A stretch of 35,896 nt of DNA from Pseudomonas sp. GM48 (GTDB taxonomy: Bacteria; Pseudomonadota; Gammaproteobacteria; Pseudomonadales; Pseudomonadaceae): the NCBI RefSeq assembly GCF_000282335.1, contig NZ_AKJM01000048.1:1-35896 (forward strand), written 5' to 3'. A program made the position numbers and the translations under genes. Each line of letters starts with the position of its first letter. Position 1 is the first letter of the stretch. Shown here one piece after another: positions 35,217 through 35,896 of this stretch. Below the pieces are notes generated by a model. The model was given only the letters and a program-made list of their open reading frames with translations. It was not told the DNA's origin and did no database searches.

Positions 35217-35896
35217 ATGACGACACTTACCCTCGCCGCCGCTCAGTCGATTTCCATTGCTGGAGATCTCGCCGGCAATATCGCCAGGCATCAACACTTC
35301 ATGCAGGTGGCTGCGGAGCAGGGCGTGCAATTGCTGGTGTTCCCGGAGCTATCGCTGACCGGCTACGAACGGGGGCTCGCGGCACAGTTGGCTATTGCAC
35401 CGGACGCGGCCGTACTGCAGCCGCTACGTGATTTTGCCCGGGAAGTCGGCGTGACGGCTGTCGTCGGCATGCCCATTCGGCTGTCGGACACATCGCCCGT
35501 GCTGATTGGCGCGCTGACATTGGGTGCCGATGGTTCTCTCGGGGTCTACAGCAAGCAGCATCTGCATCCGGGGGAGGAGGTGGCGTTTGCGCCGGGATCG
35601 GGAGGCGCGCCTCTGATAATTGGCGCCGATACCATTGCGTTGGCAGTGTGCGCAGATTTCACCCATGCCGATCATGCGGCTATGGCCGCACAGAACGGCG
35701 CTGGCATATATGCCGCTGGTGTGCTGATCACGGCAAAAGGTTACGACCCGGATACTGCATTGTTACAGGGCTACGCCGATGCCCATTCAATGGTGGTGTT
35801 GATGGCCAACCATGGTGGTGCAACGGGTGGCTGGGAGTCGGCAGGACGTAGCGCGGTGTGGGCGTCGGACGGTTCGCTGATTGCGGCTGGCGCCGG
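35217..35896 (+). CDS. Carbon-nitrogen hydrolase (nitrilase superfamily), C-terminus cut off
   Basis: An amidohydrolase of the nitrilase superfamily, open to the window edge after 226 codons. The catalytic Glu-Lys-Cys set is visible: E in LLVFPELSLTGYE, K in VYSKQHLHPGEE and C in ALAVCADFTHADH. HGGATGGWESAGRSAVWASDG is the typical late segment, so little of the protein is missing. I chose ATG 35217 because AAGGA lies six bases upstream; an in-frame ATG at 35187 adds ten residues without a good site. It is divergent from the aromatic leader region. The substrate (an amide or omega-amide) cannot be assigned. Confidence 0.92.
   Translation, partial: MTTLTLAAAQSISIAGDLAGNIARHQHFMQVAAEQGVQLLVFPELSLTGYERGLAAQLAIAPDAAVLQPLRDFAREVGVTAVVGMPIRLSDTSPVLIGALTLGADGSLGVYSKQHLHPGEEVAFAPGSGGAPLIIGADTIALAVCADFTHADHAAMAAQNGAGIYAAGVLITAKGYDPDTALLQGYADAHSMVVLMANHGGATGGWESAGRSAVWASDGSLIAAGA

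Overview
The window reads as a chromosomal segment of a fluorescent-group Pseudomonas. The evidence is moderately high GC, seven paired REP elements (REPINs) of the GTGGGAGCGGGCTTGCTCGCGAA-like and GTGGCGAGGGAGCTTGCTCCCG-like classes, GG-N10-GC sigma-54 promoters, a P. fragi-type lipase and a hydroxybutyrate locus arranged much as in P. aeruginosa. I saw no rRNA, tRNA, CRISPR array, insertion sequence or prophage gene.

Layout. (1) 1-1225: an old yellow enzyme (cut by the left edge) divergent from a MerR regulator, with a MerR-type 19-bp-spacer promoter between them. (2) 1288-8643, minus strand: four overlapping genes wecB-nfrB-nfrA-DUF4434. They correspond to the phage-N4-receptor polysaccharide pathway of E. 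coli: a c-di-GMP-responsive glycosyltransferase, an outer-membrane pore and the UDP-ManNAc-forming epimerase. The last gene encodes an exported protein that may be a glycan hydrolase. (3) 9015-15681, plus strand: an amino-acid-type ABC importer, RidA, an IclR regulator, a fold-III PLP D-amino-acid dehydratase and KDG kinase. Together they fit D-glucosaminate catabolism to KDPG, with a likely sigma-54 promoter in front. (4) 15846-18725: a small parvulin and an orphan hybrid histidine kinase. (5) 18934-24950, minus strand: acetoacetyl-CoA synthetase, 3-hydroxybutyrate dehydrogenase, a GntP-type permease and a sigma-54 activator (HbcR type), with a matching sigma-54 promoter. (6) 25096-30639, minus strand: a complete YejABEF-type peptide ABC importer. 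(7) 30775-33448: a second parvulin, a leaderless P. fragi-type lipase and an unknown protein made of three Ig-like repeats. (8) 33499-35054, minus strand: a type I DAHP synthase preceded by an attenuation region. This region has an aromatic-rich leader peptide, an intrinsic terminator, and a second aromatic-rich small ORF. (9) 35217-35896: a nitrilase-superfamily enzyme cut by the right edge.

The most interesting items are the compact wecB-nfrBA-DUF4434 operon, the tandem aromatic leader ORFs in front of DAHP synthase, the deduced glucosaminate operon, and the MerR/old-yellow-enzyme pair whose operator and Cys52 point to electrophile sensing. All functional calls are from reading the sequence; no database search was run.
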